Source: Pseudomonas paraeruginosa PA7 (GTDB lineage Bacteria; Pseudomonadota; Gammaproteobacteria; Pseudomonadales; Pseudomonadaceae). Taken from it: DNA of 64,000 nt. Numbering within the stretch: the stretch's first letter is position 1; each line of letters opens with the position of its first letter. The notes beneath the pieces were generated by a model. That model was not told the origin of the DNA and searched no databases. It saw nothing but the letters and a program-made list of their open reading frames with translations. The translations under genes were made by a program, and so were the position numbers. Location of the stretch: NCBI RefSeq assembly GCF_000017205.1, contig NC_009656.1:2174001-2238000 (forward strand), given 5' to 3'. Of the stretch, positions 62,733-64,000 are shown one piece after another.

Positions 62733-63496
62733 TGACCCAGGCGTTCACTGTCGTCATTCCCGCCCGTTACGCCTCCACCCGCCTGCCTGGCAAGCCGCTG
62801 CAGGACATCGCCGGCCAGCCGATGATCCAGCGCGTCTGGAACCAGGCGCGCAAGAGCGCCGCCAGCCGCGTGGTCATCGCCACCGACGACGAGCGCATCC
62901 TGGCCGCCTGCCAGGGCTTCGGCGCCGAGGTCCTGCTGACCCGCGCGGATCACAACTCCGGTACCGATCGCCTGGAGGAAGTCGCTTCCCGGCTCGGCCT
63001 GGCGGCCGATGCCATCGTGGTCAACGTGCAGGGCGACGAGCCGCTGATCCCGCCGGCGCTCATCGACCAGGTGGCGGCCAACCTGGCGGCGCATCCGGAG
63101 TCGGCCATCGCCACCCTGGCCGAGCCGATCCATGACGTCGCCGCGCTGTTCAACCCGAACGTGGTCAAGGTCGCCACCGACGTCAACGGCCTGGCCCTGA
63201 CCTTCAGCCGCGCGCCCTTGCCCTGGGCGCGCGACGCCTTCGCCGGGGATCGCGACAGCCTGCCGGACGGTGTGCCCTACCGCCGCCACATCGGGATCTA
63301 CGCCTACCGCGTCGGCTTCCTCGCCGACTTCGTCGCCTGGGGGCCGTGCTGGCTGGAGAATACCGAGAGCCTCGAGCAACTGCGCGCGCTCTGGCACGGG
63401 GTGCGCATCCATGTGGCCGATGCCCGCGAAACCATGCTGCCGGGCGTGGATACGCCGGAAGACCTCGAACGCGTCCGCCGCGTACTGGGGGGTTGA
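62732..63496 (+). CDS. kdsB: 3-deoxy-manno-octulosonate cytidylyltransferase KdsB
   Basis: 254 residues. It has the nucleotidyltransferase start [17 protein letters not shown] and the CTP/Mg site [10 protein letters not shown]. It activates Kdo to CMP-Kdo for lipopolysaccharide inner core. The stop overlaps the phosphatase start (TGATG). Confidence 0.97.
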   Translation: MTQAFTVVIPARYASTRLPGKPLQDIAGQPMIQRVWNQARKSAASRVVIATDDERILAACQGFGAEVLLTRADHNSGTDRLEEVASRLGLAADAIVVNVQGDEPLIPPALIDQVAANLAAHPESAIATLAEPIHDVAALFNPNVVKVATDVNGLALTFSRAPLPWARDAFAGDRDSLPDGVPYRRHIGIYAYRVGFLADFVAWGPCWLENTESLEQLRALWHGVRIHVADARETMLPGVDTPEDLERVRRVLGG

Positions 63497-63960
63497 TGCG
63501 CGTCCTGTTCGTCTGCCTGGGCAATATCTGTCGCTCGCCCACCGCCGAAGGCGTGTTCCGGCGCAAGATCGAGGAAGCCGGGTTGGGCTCGCGCATCCAT
63601 GTCGACTCCGCCGGCACCGCCGGCTGGCATGTCGGCAAGGCGCCGGACCAGCGCACCCGCCTGGCCGCGCAGCGGCGCGGCTATGACCTGTCGGCGCTGC
63701 GTGGACGCCAGGTCGCTGCCGAGGATTTTTCCCGCTATGACCTGATCCTGGCCATGGATCACTCCAACCTGGCCGATCTCGAGGCGTTGCGCGCCGGGCG
63801 CGGCGCTGCCGAGCTGGATCTGTTCCTGCGCCGCTACGAATCCGAGCTGGACGAGGTGCCCGACCCCTACTACGGCGGCGAAGAAGGCTTCGAGCAGGTC
63901 CTCGACCTGATCGAGCGAGCCTGCGATCGCCTGCTGGTCGAAGCCAGGGGGCGCCTGTGA
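63496..63960 (+). CDS. ptpA: Low-molecular-weight protein tyrosine phosphatase
   Basis: 154 residues. The P-loop VCLGNICRSP gives Cys7 as nucleophile and Arg13, and the general acid is in VPDPYYGG. Bacterial members act on tyrosine kinases of polysaccharide export or on arginine phosphate. Its stop overlaps the murB start by four bases (GTGA). Confidence 0.95.
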   Translation: MRVLFVCLGNICRSPTAEGVFRRKIEEAGLGSRIHVDSAGTAGWHVGKAPDQRTRLAAQRRGYDLSALRGRQVAAEDFSRYDLILAMDHSNLADLEALRAGRGAAELDLFLRRYESELDEVPDPYYGGEEGFEQVLDLIERACDRLLVEARGRL

Positions 63961-64000
63961 GCCTGGAATTGCAGGAGCAATGCTCGCTGAAGCCCTACAA
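63957..64000 (+). CDS. murB: UDP-N-acetylenolpyruvoylglucosamine reductase MurB, first 14 codons
   Basis: Only the N-terminus is in the window: a GTG overlapping the phosphatase stop opens VSLELQEQCSLKPYN, which matches the start of P. aeruginosa MurB as I remember it. MurB makes UDP-MurNAc for peptidoglycan. The rest lies beyond the right edge. Confidence 0.85.
   Translation, partial: MSLELQEQCSLKPY

Overview
The window looks like a Pseudomonas aeruginosa chromosome, or a very close relative. GC is high throughout. Gene content and order match what I remember of the PAO1 stretch from about PA3031 down to PA2977, read in reverse. Familiar landmarks are faoAB (fadBA), topA, sulA-lexA, psrA, nagZ, mfd, nqrABCDEF, sthA, lolCDE, lpxK and kdsB. 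No searches were run; all identities come from reading motifs and from memory.

Layout. (1) Bases 1-5790, minus strand: an accessory operon ending next to the 3' end of a tRNA-Pro(CGG) gene. Its order is a GntR/FCD regulator, a SyrB2-type Fe(II)/2-oxoglutarate halogenase, a free peptidyl-carrier protein, a type II thioesterase, a stand-alone NRPS adenylation domain with an aliphatic (Ile/Val-like) code, a YbaK-type aminoacyl-tRNA editing domain, and an acyl-CoA-dehydrogenase-like flavoprotein that runs off the left edge. This is the tool kit of the kutzneride KtzA-D and coronamic acid pathways, which chlorinate a carrier-bound isoleucine and close it to a cyclopropane. It is the most interesting locus here. 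(2) 6.0-9.0 kb: tRNA-Pro, a small lipoprotein, and mobA, moaB, moeA (molybdenum cofactor). (3) 9.0-16.9 kb: an AraC regulator divergent from an AGPS-like flavin oxidase, a GlpD paralogue, an FGGY kinase, a YegS-type lipid kinase and a MOSC protein. (4) 16.9-24.2 kb: slt with a downstream LprI-domain protein, the ABC-F ATPase uup, a universal stress protein and three hypotheticals. (5) 24.6-31.2 kb: fadB-fadA, a DUF1653 protein and topA. (6) 31.2-36.9 kb: two small hypotheticals, the SOS operon lexA-sulA divergent from psrA, then nagZ, a methylthioinosine phosphorylase and a csiV-like gene. (7) 36.9-43.5 kb: mfd, an N-terminally extended GAPDH homologue and aroP. (8) 43.7-52.4 kb: nqrABCDEF with apbE and nqrM, then sthA. 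(9) 52.4-58.0 kb: a glycerophosphodiesterase, a small periplasmic protein, a PilZ protein, lolCDE and a DUF2062 protein. (10) 58.1-64.0 kb: comEC, exbB, exbD, lpxK, a Trm112-like protein, kdsB, a low-molecular-weight phosphatase and the start of murB.

Apart from the left-hand operon, the window is conserved housekeeping chromosome. I saw no insertion sequence, integrase, CRISPR array or rRNA. Several control signals can be read directly: a sigma70 promoter with an overlapping palindrome before the halogenase operon, two LexA boxes before lexA, two PsrA boxes before psrA, and several clear intrinsic terminators.
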